Source: Pseudomonas sp. UBA5706
GTDB taxonomy: Bacteria > Pseudomonadota > Gammaproteobacteria > Pseudomonadales > Pseudomonadaceae
Direction of reading: 5' to 3'
Length of the DNA stretch: 52,732 bases
NCBI RefSeq assembly: GCF_002419965.1
Contig: NZ_DIHC01000036.1
Location: 118,347-171,078 of the forward strand
Under the pieces are notes generated by a model. That model ran no database searches, was not told the origin of the DNA, and saw nothing but the letters and a program-made list of their open reading frames with translations. This document shows, in pieces, positions 17,319-24,446 of the stretch (its first letter is position 1; each line of letters begins with the position of its first letter). Made by a program: the position numbers and the translations under genes.

Positions 17319-18341
17319 TCACCTGATCACGATGACCCGCCCGAATGCCTCGTACTGCTCGAAACCAACCACCGATTTCAACGCCGCCAACACGGCCTGC
17401 GGATCATTGCTGGGGAAGCTGCCGCTGACTTTCCTCGCGGCCAGTTGCTCGTTGAGCACGACAATGCGCCCAGGGTAGTAGCGACTCAGATCGCTGATCA
17501 CATCGGCCAGCGGCGTGCGGTAATAGTTAAGCCAGCCTTGGCGCCAGGCCAGTTGGTTTTCGCTGTCCACCGCTTGAGGGGCAGTGGTACGGGAGGTGTC
17601 ATAACTGACCCGTTGCCCGCCGGTAAGAATCTGCTGCGGCAGGTCGGCACCCGCCTTCACGGCCACGCGCCCGGACAGCACCGTGACCCGAGCCCCGCCG
17701 GGCTGCAGTCGGACTTCAAACTGGGTGCCCAGAACCTGGGTTTCGCCGCGCCCGCCCTCGACCACGAACGGTTCTCCCGTATGAGTGACGTCAAAGAATG
17801 CGGCACCACGTCGCAGCTGCACATGCCGTTCGCCCTTGGCAACGTGCACGGCGACGGCGCTGTCGGCGTCCAGCGTTATCCGCGACTGATCGGCCAGCGT
17901 CACTGTCCGCAGCTGTCCCGGCGCCGACACGTAATCGGCGCCAAAATCGTCGATCCAGCGTTGAGGCTGCCAACCCATACCGATGCCGATCATCAGCAGC
18001 AGGCAGGCCGCCATGGCCAATGCAGCACTCCAGTGCGGCCAGCAACGGCGACTGCGGGAAGCCTGGGGCGCAGCGTCCATCGCCTGGAGCAGGGCTTCGA
18101 GCGCTCGTGAATCTTCAGCCGCCAGTTTCGCCGCAGGCTCTTCGCTGACTTGCCACATCACCTGCGCCTGGGCATAGGCCTTGGCATGGGCATGGGCATG
18201 GGCAGGATCAGCCTGCAGCCAGCGGCTGAATCGCGCTTGGTCGGCTGCGCTTGGGGCATCGTGCAGCAGGCTCAACCATTTCAGGGCAGCGTCATGCTGT
18301 TGCGGGGTAATCATGAGGTTCGAATCCGAAGGCGCTGTCAT
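17319..18341 (-). CDS. FecR-family anti-sigma regulator
   Basis: 340 residues. The N-terminal cytoplasmic anti-sigma segment (about 15-60; FSRWLQADPAHAHAHAKAYA) is followed by one TM helix near 108-126 (ALAMAACLLLMIGIGMGW), a periplasmic FecR domain (about 140-235) and a C-terminal domain with the DVISDLSRYYPG signature that contacts the receptor's STN domain. The Ala-His run comes from a small tandem repeat in the DNA (18182-18203). The start ATG overlaps the sigma-factor stop by four bases, so translation is coupled. It should hold or activate the sigma factor depending on receptor occupancy. Confidence 0.93.
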   Translation of the reverse strand: MTAPSDSNLMITPQQHDAALKWLSLLHDAPSAADQARFSRWLQADPAHAHAHAKAYAQAQVMWQVSEEPAAKLAAEDSRALEALLQAMDAAPQASRSRRCWPHWSAALAMAACLLLMIGIGMGWQPQRWIDDFGADYVSAPGQLRTVTLADQSRITLDADSAVAVHVAKGERHVQLRRGAAFFDVTHTGEPFVVEGGRGETQVLGTQFEVRLQPGGARVTVLSGRVAVKAGADLPQQILTGGQRVSYDTSRTTAPQAVDSENQLAWRQGWLNYYRTPLADVISDLSRYYPGRIVVLNEQLAARKVSGSFPSNDPQAVLAALKSVVGFEQYEAFGRVIVIR

Positions 18342-18946
18342 CGACGAGCGTCCTCGAACTTTGCACGATCGGGCACGCCCCCCGTGGCGTTCTGATCCAG
18401 GCTCGCCTTGCAGACTTGCAAGGCGCGCATCATATGTTTTTCCACAGCGCTTTGCGAAAGCCCCATCACCTTGGCGATCTCGGCGTATTTGCGTCCATGA
18501 ATGCGGTGGAGCAGGAAAATTTGCCGGGTGTTTTCCGGCAACCCGCGCAGCGCGGCCTCGATGTGGCGCAGGTCATTGCTGGCTTCAAGCGCGGCCTGAG
18601 GCTCATCGTCGCGCAACGTTTGCTCGTCGAGCCTCAGCCCTTCGTTGAGTCGCGCACGGGTGCCTTCATTGCGCAGGTGATCGATGGCGATATTTCCCGC
18701 GCACCGTAGCAGGTAGGTATTGAGTTCCTCGACGTCTACCAAGGGCCGGCGCCAAAACCTGACGAACAGGTCCTGCACCAGATCCGCCGCCGTTGCACGG
18801 CAGCCGACACGCCGGCTCACCAGCGCTTCCATCTGCGGACGTTGGGAAAGAAACACGTTGAGAAAATGCGCGCGTGCAGCCTTGGGTGTGTCGGCATCGG
18901 CATCTGTGGCGCCCGTCTTGCGGGTCGGCGGGGTGAGGTCAATCAT
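18338..18946 (-). CDS. FecI-type ECF sigma factor
   Basis: 202 residues from the ATG at 18946 (an ATG at 18982 would overlap the DUF3325 gene and is less likely). Region 2 is at about 25-90 (ADLVQDLFVRFWRRP) and region 4 at about 130-180 (LPENTRQIFLLHRIHGRKYAEIA, then SQSAVEKHMMRAL). It would direct RNA polymerase to the promoter of the receptor gene when the siderophore is bound. It overlaps fecR by four bases. It lies downstream of the PepSY and DUF3325 genes, only 8 bases after DUF3325, so it appears to be part of one iron-controlled operon. Confidence 0.93.
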   Translation of the reverse strand: MIDLTPPTRKTGATDADADTPKAARAHFLNVFLSQRPQMEALVSRRVGCRATAADLVQDLFVRFWRRPLVDVEELNTYLLRCAGNIAIDHLRNEGTRARLNEGLRLDEQTLRDDEPQAALEASNDLRHIEAALRGLPENTRQIFLLHRIHGRKYAEIAKVMGLSQSAVEKHMMRALQVCKASLDQNATGGVPDRAKFEDARR

Positions 18947-18953
18947 GCTGGGC

Positions 18954-19286
18954 TCAGGCCAGGAGTTGAAGGCAGGCGGCAATCGGGGCGAGCAATGCCC
19001 CGATACCCGCCAGCGACAAGGCCAGCCTTGGCCAATAAGACATCACGAATACCAACAGCACCGCACTGCCCATCAGCGCAGCGAACCACTGCACCAAGGC
19101 CTGGCCCGGGTTTTGCGAAATCACGGCAAACCGAAGTGATAACAGCAACACCGCCCAGCCTGAAAGCTTCAGGACCCTGCCACGACCCAAGGTCAGCGAG
19201 CCGCCGACGAGCTCGCTGTAGTGGCGGCTCATGGACAGGCATAAGGCAGTAAAACCGACGTAGCACAGCAGTGTGACGAGCAGCAT
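18954..19286 (-). CDS. DUF3325 small inner-membrane protein (iron-uptake associated)
   Basis: 110 residues with about three hydrophobic helices and the family-like start VTLLCYVGFTALCLSMSRHY. Its ATG overlaps the PepSY stop codon by one base (TGATG), a translational coupling arrangement. DUF3325, PepSY and DUF3649 proteins commonly occur together beside TonB receptors for siderophores and are thought to help ferric-siderophore reduction or inner-membrane transport. The specific role of DUF3325 is not established. Confidence 0.82.
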   Translation of the reverse strand: MLLVTLLCYVGFTALCLSMSRHYSELVGGSLTLGRGRVLKLSGWAVLLLSLRFAVISQNPGQALVQWFAALMGSAVLLVFVMSYWPRLALSLAGIGALLAPIAACLQLLA

Positions 19287-20869
19287 CAGTTAGCCTCCTG
19301 AACGGTGGCATCGGTGCCAACGCGCTCACGAACGAACTTGCTCGCGGCCATTGTCTTCCCGCGATCGCGGAACCGGATGGCTCCCCACGCCAGGAAAACT
19401 CCCGTGATCAGCGCCGTCAGATCCAGCGCCGCGAGGGTCATGTTTCCCTGCTTTAGAGACGCCAGCAAATACTCGCCCGCCGTCAGCATATCCAGCACAG
19501 GCAATGTGCAATACAGCATGGCAGCCAGGGTCAACTGCTCGCGCCACGCAGTGCGACCGTTGCGCACCACCACGCGCACGACGGCATGCAGCGCGGCCAG
19601 CCCCCAAGCGCAGAAAAATGCCCGAACTTCCCAGTCTCCACGCCCGCTGAGGCTGACGGGCAACAAGCGATTGGCCCAGAAGAAACTCACCACCGCTAGC
19701 ATCAGCCCCGACATGCTGGCGACGTTGAGCATTTCCACCAACCGTAGCCCCAACGGCAGAACGTCGCTCTTTGCATGCTTGAGCTTGCGTTTGCCCAGCC
19801 AGATCACCAGTCCCGTAGCGATCATCGCCGTGCTGCCGATACCCGCAAGGAAATACAGCCAACGTAACAACGGCCCGGCAAAATGCCCCATATGCAAGCC
19901 ATAAAGCCCCCCTGCCAGCAGCAGCGCGGCGGCACTGGTGGTGCTTTGGTCCTTGAGTGCGCCGCTGACGCCATCGAACACCAGCGTGGTGCCCGACTCA
20001 TTGGCAATGTGATCCGCACCACTGGGGGTCAAGGTTACCGAGGCATTGGCGCTGCCGGGGTTGTTTACTGTGATCAATCCGATGCGACTGCCCGGCCATT
20101 GCATCGCGGCAACCTCGAACATCGAGGCAATAGGTGCCAGCGGGGCGCTTTCAGTCGCGGCCGGTGCGGTCTTTAACGCCGGGAACAGGTCATTGAAAAA
20201 CGCCTGGGTATCCTTGCCGTAGCTGGTAAGAATGCTCAACGGCATGACCATGGTCATGAAGATCACCAGACTGCTGTAGGTGATCATCAGATGAAACGGC
20301 AACACCAGAACCGCCACGGCATTATGGCCGTCGAGCCAAGTGCGCTGGCCCTTGCGTGGGCGGAAGGTGAAGAACTCCTTGAAAATCTTCTTGTGCGTGA
20401 TGATCCCGCTGACCAGAGCGACAAGCATCACCATTGCCGCCAACGAGGCCAGCCAACGACCCCAGGGATAGGGCATCTGCAACTGGAAATGGAAACGGTA
20501 AAAAAACTCGCCCCCCATGCTCTCGCGCGCCTGCGTCGGGTTGCCGCTGAGGGCGTCCAAAGATTTTCGTGCGAAACCACCGTTGCCTTTGGCCCAGCTC
20601 ACACCCAAAGTCGGCGAGCGCTCGTCCGGCAGGGTAATGAACCAGCGCTTCGCATCCCCGGCGTTTTCCTGCAGCCAACGCTGGGCGCGATTGACGCTGT
20701 CGGCAGCGGTGACCTCGTGGGGAACGATTTCCGGCTGCATCCACTGCGTGATTTCATTCTTGAAATACGAGAGCGTGCCGGTGAGGAAAACGGCGAACAG
20801 CAGCCAGCCAAAAATCAGCCCGGCCCAAGTGTGCAACCACGCCATCGCCTGACGGAACCCCTCTTTCAC
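19286..20869 (-). CDS. PepSY-associated TM protein (ferrisiderophore reductase-like)
   Basis: 527 residues starting at GTG 20869 (the frame is open further upstream only because it overlaps the DUF3649 gene). Four or more TM helices are visible, beginning with AWLHTWAGLIFGWLLFAVFL, with conserved His residues in helix 1 and in the later GLYGLHMGHFAGPLLRWLYF segment, the pattern of the PepSY_TM haem-like/ferrisiderophore-reduction proteins. The GTG start overlaps the DUF3649 stop (GTGA) and its own stop overlaps the DUF3325 start. The likely role is an inner-membrane partner that releases iron from the imported siderophore. Confidence 0.87.
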   Translation of the reverse strand: MKEGFRQAMAWLHTWAGLIFGWLLFAVFLTGTLSYFKNEITQWMQPEIVPHEVTAADSVNRAQRWLQENAGDAKRWFITLPDERSPTLGVSWAKGNGGFARKSLDALSGNPTQARESMGGEFFYRFHFQLQMPYPWGRWLASLAAMVMLVALVSGIITHKKIFKEFFTFRPRKGQRTWLDGHNAVAVLVLPFHLMITYSSLVIFMTMVMPLSILTSYGKDTQAFFNDLFPALKTAPAATESAPLAPIASMFEVAAMQWPGSRIGLITVNNPGSANASVTLTPSGADHIANESGTTLVFDGVSGALKDQSTTSAAALLLAGGLYGLHMGHFAGPLLRWLYFLAGIGSTAMIATGLVIWLGKRKLKHAKSDVLPLGLRLVEMLNVASMSGLMLAVVSFFWANRLLPVSLSGRGDWEVRAFFCAWGLAALHAVVRVVVRNGRTAWREQLTLAAMLYCTLPVLDMLTAGEYLLASLKQGNMTLAALDLTALITGVFLAWGAIRFRDRGKTMAASKFVRERVGTDATVQEAN

Positions 20870-21300
20870 GACAGCCACCGAGCGCTGGCGTACACCGCTC
20901 CCAGCACAGCGCTGGGCAGCAGCAGACCGAACCAGGCGCGCCATGCCGTGCGACATGCAAAGCACCACAACACGGCAGGCAGATACACCAGAAACGATAG
21001 CGTCATCGCCAGCACCACCGCTTCGGCCCGTGCCAGGGGCAGGAACTGCGCAAGACACATGCTCGACAGCGCCGACAGCGCATACCCGCCAATCAACGCC
21101 GCCGCGACCCGGGATGCCACCGCCAGGCGCTGGCGAACGGGAACCGCGCCGGAACGCCGGGCGTTTCTTTTAACCTGCCCTCGCCTTTTTTCAGGCATCG
21201 GGGCGCTTACCGACAGGGCCTCCATCAAGCGTGCAGCCTGATGCAAGTGCAGGCGTCCTGGCTGCTGGTTGAGCGACTCGACATCGACGGGATCATCCAT
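20866..21300 (-). CDS. DUF3649 membrane protein, first gene of the iron operon
   Basis: 144 residues from the first ATG (21300). The family-like part begins only at about residue 55 (RLAVASRVAAALIGGYALSA), so the true start may be the ATG at 21198, giving about 110 residues. Neither start has a convincing RBS. Three hydrophobic segments, with FLVYLPAVLWCFACRTAWRA in the middle, match DUF3649 proteins known beside PepSY and TonB-receptor genes. Its stop overlaps the PepSY start. It is the promoter-proximal gene of the operon, and a Fur-like site lies 58-75 bases upstream. Confidence 0.78.
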   Translation of the reverse strand: MDDPVDVESLNQQPGRLHLHQAARLMEALSVSAPMPEKRRGQVKRNARRSGAVPVRQRLAVASRVAAALIGGYALSALSSMCLAQFLPLARAEAVVLAMTLSFLVYLPAVLWCFACRTAWRAWFGLLLPSAVLGAVYASARWLS

Positions 21301-21357
21301 ACTTCAGCGAGCAAACGGGTATCGTTTGCAGCATGCGCACAAAAAGAACGCAATATT

Positions 21358-21375
21358 AATGATAAATATTCTCAT
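21358..21375. promoter_or_regulatory. Possible Fur box upstream of the iron operon
   Basis: AATGATAAATATTCTCAT is an AT-rich imperfect palindrome that resembles the GATAAT-repeat Fur consensus. It lies 58-75 bases upstream of the first ATG of DUF3649, in a region that is clearly more AT-rich than its surroundings. It fits an operon with FecI/FecR and a TonB receptor. The match is partial, so this is an inference. Confidence 0.45.
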
Positions 21376-21590
21376 ATGCAAAGCGTCTGACAGATTACTC
21401 CGCAATACCTTCGCGAAGGCTGCCGTGCAGGGTGCATACCGACACGGGTAAAGGTTCAATCCAAGCTGAAATATTTTCTCTCGCCTGGGGGGTTGAATTG
21501 TTTCTCCATCGGCGCCAACACTGTGACTGAGGGCAGACGAAAACCTTGTCGTCGAGACTCTCCCGAGCAAGCCAAAGTAAGGGAAGAACT

Positions 21591-22010
21591 ATGCAAATCC
21601 AGGTCAATAGCGATAACCACATCGAAAGCAGCATCCGACTGGAGGAGTGGGTACGAACCACCGTTGAAAGCACGCTCGACCGCTACGATGAGGACCTCAC
21701 CCGCATCGAAGTCCATATTCGCGATGAGAATGGCGATAAGCCCGGCCCGCATGACATCCGCTGCCAGATGGAAGCCCGGCCAAAAGGACACCAACCCATT
21801 TCCGTGACCCACAAGGCCGATACGCTGGATCAAGCCGTCGACGGTGCCGCCGTGAAGCTCGATCACGCACTGGAGCACCTGTTCGGCAAGTTGCGCAGCA
21901 AACGCGGCGGGGTTGCGTCGATTGACAGCACCGCTGGCGGGGATTCGGAAAACCCGGACGCCCTGTTGCAGGAAGAATTCCTGGAGAAAGATGAAGCGCT
22001 GCACGGCTAG
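21591..22010 (+). CDS. HPF/RaiA-family ribosome-associated protein
   Basis: 139 residues from the ATG at 21591 (RBS AGGGAAG 6-8 bases upstream; the in-frame ATG at 21546 has none). The N-terminal half matches the S30AE/sigma-54-modulation fold (MQIQVNSDNHIE, RIEVHIRDENGD, and the HKADTLDQAVDGAAVKLDHA helix). The C-terminal 40 residues form an acidic tail rather than the long dimerisation domain of long HPF. The family binds the 30S subunit to inactivate ribosomes in stationary phase or stress. It is a stand-alone gene with its own terminator. Confidence 0.82.
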   Translation: MQIQVNSDNHIESSIRLEEWVRTTVESTLDRYDEDLTRIEVHIRDENGDKPGPHDIRCQMEARPKGHQPISVTHKADTLDQAVDGAAVKLDHALEHLFGKLRSKRGGVASIDSTAGGDSENPDALLQEEFLEKDEALHG

Positions 22011-22045
22011 GCCGACGGCTTGAAGACATTGCTCATTACATTGAA

Positions 22046-22079
22046 GGGCGGGCCTGTGGAGACAGGCCCGCCCTTTTTT
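22046..22079 (+). terminator. Rho-independent terminator of the HPF-like gene
   Basis: A perfect 12-base GC-rich stem (22046-22057 with 22062-22073) with a four-base loop is followed by six T residues, 36 bases after the stop codon. Confidence 0.92.
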
Positions 22080-22501
22080 GTGCCGTTTGCTTTACAGATC
22101 ACCGCAGACTCCATTGCATGCACACAAAGCATGCGCAGAGCACGGTATTAGTGCTTCGTCCGCCACAGCGAAAGCCAAGGACTACTACTAAGTGGTTAAT
22201 TAAAAAGGCGAATTCTGTTCATTCGCTCGCCGCAATACGCAGTCGGGCGCTTTGCGCACGCCATTCGCGCCTGAGTGGCCCAAACCATGCAAGCTCCCTT
22301 ACATAGAGCTTCCAGATTTTAGAACCTTGTCCAAGCGGCACGCCAGGTAGCCAACCGTTAACCCGGCGCTGTATTGACGCGCACTGGAGTCTGCAGCCCA
22401 TTCAGGCGATACAGCAATTTTTTCTACCGTTGATCCAGCGTTCAGAACTAAAGGGATTAAACCTCAGTCAATGATGCAGATCGATAAACAGGTATTAGGC
22501 C
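22080..22501. other. Intergenic region without recognisable gene
   Basis: About 420 bases between the terminator and the DUF3509 gene. Short open frames here have no RBS and no protein-like composition. The last 60 bases should hold the DUF3509 promoter, but I cannot identify a convincing -35/-10 pair. Confidence 0.5.
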
Positions 22502-22831
22502 ATGGAAAATCCTTTTCAACAGATCACTGATGCGTTTCACCCGGACTACCGGGTCAATCTGAGTATCCAGGGCCTTGACGGAACCATCATGCTGACGCTT
22601 TCCAACGACTCGGGCGTGGTTGCAAAACGCTTGATCAGCGCCGAGCAACGTAATTCCCCCAAGCGCTTGCGTCGCCTGATCGAAAGCGTGCAGTTCGGCA
22701 TCGCCATCGAGCAAGGCCATAGCGCGATCAAAATCCTTGCGGCCATGACCGATGGCGATCTCAAGCAGTTGTCGCCGCCACCTGCACGCAACCATTTTCT
22801 CAACCGCCCGCAATTGAACGTGGGCATCTAA
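22502..22831 (+). CDS. DUF3509 domain protein
   Basis: 109 residues: soluble, no signal peptide. The sequence (MENPFQQITDAFHPDYRVNL, then DGTIMLTLSNDSGVVAKR and a helical SPKRLRRLIESVQFGIAIEQ) matches the small DUF3509 family seen in Pseudomonas, usually present in several copies per genome. No function is established. The gene appears to be transcribed alone. Downstream is a degraded locus on the opposite strand. Confidence 0.75.
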   Translation: MENPFQQITDAFHPDYRVNLSIQGLDGTIMLTLSNDSGVVAKRLISAEQRNSPKRLRRLIESVQFGIAIEQGHSAIKILAAMTDGDLKQLSPPPARNHFLNRPQLNVGI

Positions 22832-22892
22832 CGATGACAGGGCGCTGACGGAGCGCGACGCGACAAATCGCCCCCCCGTCATGCGTTCCCCC

Positions 22893-23487
22893 TCAATCGA
22901 CTGGTGCTTTGCGCGGTGCATCGTCCAGCGCAAGAATGGTGTGAGCATGAGTGACCGTCGTCGCCAATGTGTTGATCACTCCCGACCGTAAAGCCCCCTA
23001 GCGTCGCCGCCGCCTTGGTATTTTCACTGGCTATGGCGACCACATCAGGAATACGCGCCAGTTCCTGCACGTTCAGACCGATGATCCGCCCCTGCATGGC
23101 AGTGATCGCCGGCTGGCCGTGGATATCGATGAAGTCAAACCCATCATGTCGCCGACCGTTCCGTACAGACGCGCCTGCGCGACTTCCTGCGGCGAGAACC
23201 AGCCCATGCGTACCCTGTTGCTGTTTTCGCTCAAGCCGCCAATGCCGATCAACGCGATATCGGCACGATCGCGGTCCAGCGTCGAGCACAACGTGTTGTT
23301 GCTGATCAGGGCACTGCGCAGTTCCGGATTGGCCACCAGCGCTGGCGCGTAAAGGCTTTCACTCTCGGCACCGAGGCGCTATGCCATACGCCGGCAGATG
23401 TGGTCCGGACTCATGTACTCGCCAGCCTTCAGTGAACCGCCAATAGCGCAGACGAACGTGCAATTGCGACTGACCGGCAGAAACACA
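22893..23487 (-). pseudogene. Remnant of a SorC/DeoR-type sugar-binding transcriptional regulator
   Basis: On the minus strand the effector-binding domain of a SorC-family regulator can be followed across three frames: NCTFVCAIGGSLKAGEYMSP, DHICRRMA, then an in-frame TAG at 23379-23381 where Tyr is expected, then RLGAESESLYAPALVANPEL and onward to ARLYGTVGDMMG. At about 23143 one base is missing and the protein resumes as FDFIDIHGQPAITAMQGRII to NTKAAATLGG. At about 22998 one extra base shifts the frame to the true C terminus GVINTLATTVTHAHTILALD, ending at 22893. The helix-turn-helix N terminus is absent, cut off at the junction with a dhaL fragment. Confidence 0.85.
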
Positions 23488-23760
23488 TTGTCCGACAAAC
23501 GCCTGATGGACACGCTGATTCCCGCCGTCGAGGCCGCCGAAAAAGCCAGCCGTGAAGGGGCGTCATTCGCGCGGCTGCTGACACAGGCCAACGCCGCTGC
23601 ATCCCGGGGCCGGAAATCGACCCGGGGCCGGATGGCGAAAATCGGTCGGGCCAGCCGTCTGGGCGAACGCTCGGTCGGCATGCTGGATGCCGGCGCGGTG
23701 TCGTGCTGCCTGATCCTGACGCAGCTGGCGGACTCCGTGGAACCGCGCCTGCAGCGCTGA
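23487..23760 (+). pseudogene. C-terminal fragment of a dihydroxyacetone kinase L subunit (DhaL)
   Basis: The plus-strand frame ending at 23760 reads DKRLMDTLIPAVEAAEKASR, then AKIGRASRLGERSVGMLDAG and AVSCCLILTQLADS. This is the C-terminal part of DhaL, the ADP-binding subunit or domain of dihydroxyacetone/tetrulose kinases. Everything before the DKxLMD motif is missing, and the segment around 23590-23635 is degenerate with a repeated CCCGGGGCCGG word. It faces away from the SorC fragment, so the 5' parts of two divergent genes have been deleted at 23487. Confidence 0.8.
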
Positions 23761-23935
23761 TCGGATCTGTCTAACTGCATAGCCTGCTACGACTTTGACC
23801 GGCGATCACCTCAACCTGAAGACTCTCCAGCGATTCAGCCCGCAGACAGAAACGACCTGTTACAACAAACACGTAGCAAGTGGATCACCGGTTATCCGGC
23901 CGGTGATGGCCGGTTTCGATGTCCGAGGTGAGGAT

Positions 23936-24280
23936 ATGTCTTTACGTTACATCGCACTAACTGGCGCGCTGCTCATGGCCGCCGGGTGTGTGCAGGAAAG
24001 AGTGGTGCATGAGCGGCGCGTCGTCGAGCGCCCCGCACCGCGCGCCGAGTACGTCGAAGTCGTTGCTCCGCAGGCGCCCCCCGAACGCATCATCGAGGAA
24101 GAACCGGCGCCCCGTCCTGGCTATATCTGGTCCCGTGGCTTTTGGCATTGGAACGGCAATCGCTATGTCCCTGTTCACGGACACTGGGAAGCCGTGCGAC
24201 CGGGTTATCGCTACCAGCATCCTTACTGGGAGAGCCGCGGTGATGGCTGGCACTATCACGTCGGCGTCTGGGTGAACTGA
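23936..24280 (+). CDS. YXWGXW-type small lipoprotein
   Basis: 114 residues from the ATG at 23936, preceded by GAGGTGAGG. A lipoprotein signal peptide with lipobox L-M-A-A-G-C (Cys19) is followed by a Pro/Glu/Val-rich linker and an aromatic repeat region (GYIWSRGFWHWNGNRYVPVH, then GHW and PYWESRGDGWHY) of the YXWGXW/BcpO family kind. It would be anchored to an envelope membrane. The function of the family is unknown. A terminator follows at 24351. Confidence 0.8.
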   Translation: MSLRYIALTGALLMAAGCVQERVVHERRVVERPAPRAEYVEVVAPQAPPERIIEEEPAPRPGYIWSRGFWHWNGNRYVPVHGHWEAVRPGYRYQHPYWESRGDGWHYHVGVWVN

Positions 24281-24350
24281 TCGCCTGTAGCTCAGGTGTT
24301 TCCTCCCCCTGACTAAGACTCAAAACCTGTCAGCTGTAGTCCTTTTCTGA

Positions 24351-24374
24351 AAAGCGCGCACTCCGCGCTTTTTG
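24351..24374 (+). terminator. Rho-independent terminator of the lipoprotein gene
   Basis: AAAGCGCG pairs with CGCGCTTT (24351-24358 with 24364-24371) around a five-base loop. The T tract runs to 24373. It separates the lipoprotein gene from the Rhs gene. Confidence 0.8.
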
Positions 24375-24446
24375 TGTTTCTGCGCTCAGACAGCAAGGCT
24401 CAAAGCCCTTAGATTCCGCCGTTTTCCCAGCGCGGATCACAACTCA

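Noticed and set aside
18182..18203. GGGCAT tandem repeat as a CRISPR or regulatory element
   Set aside because: It is a short in-frame repeat inside fecR that encodes an Ala-His run; no spacers or CRISPR features exist.
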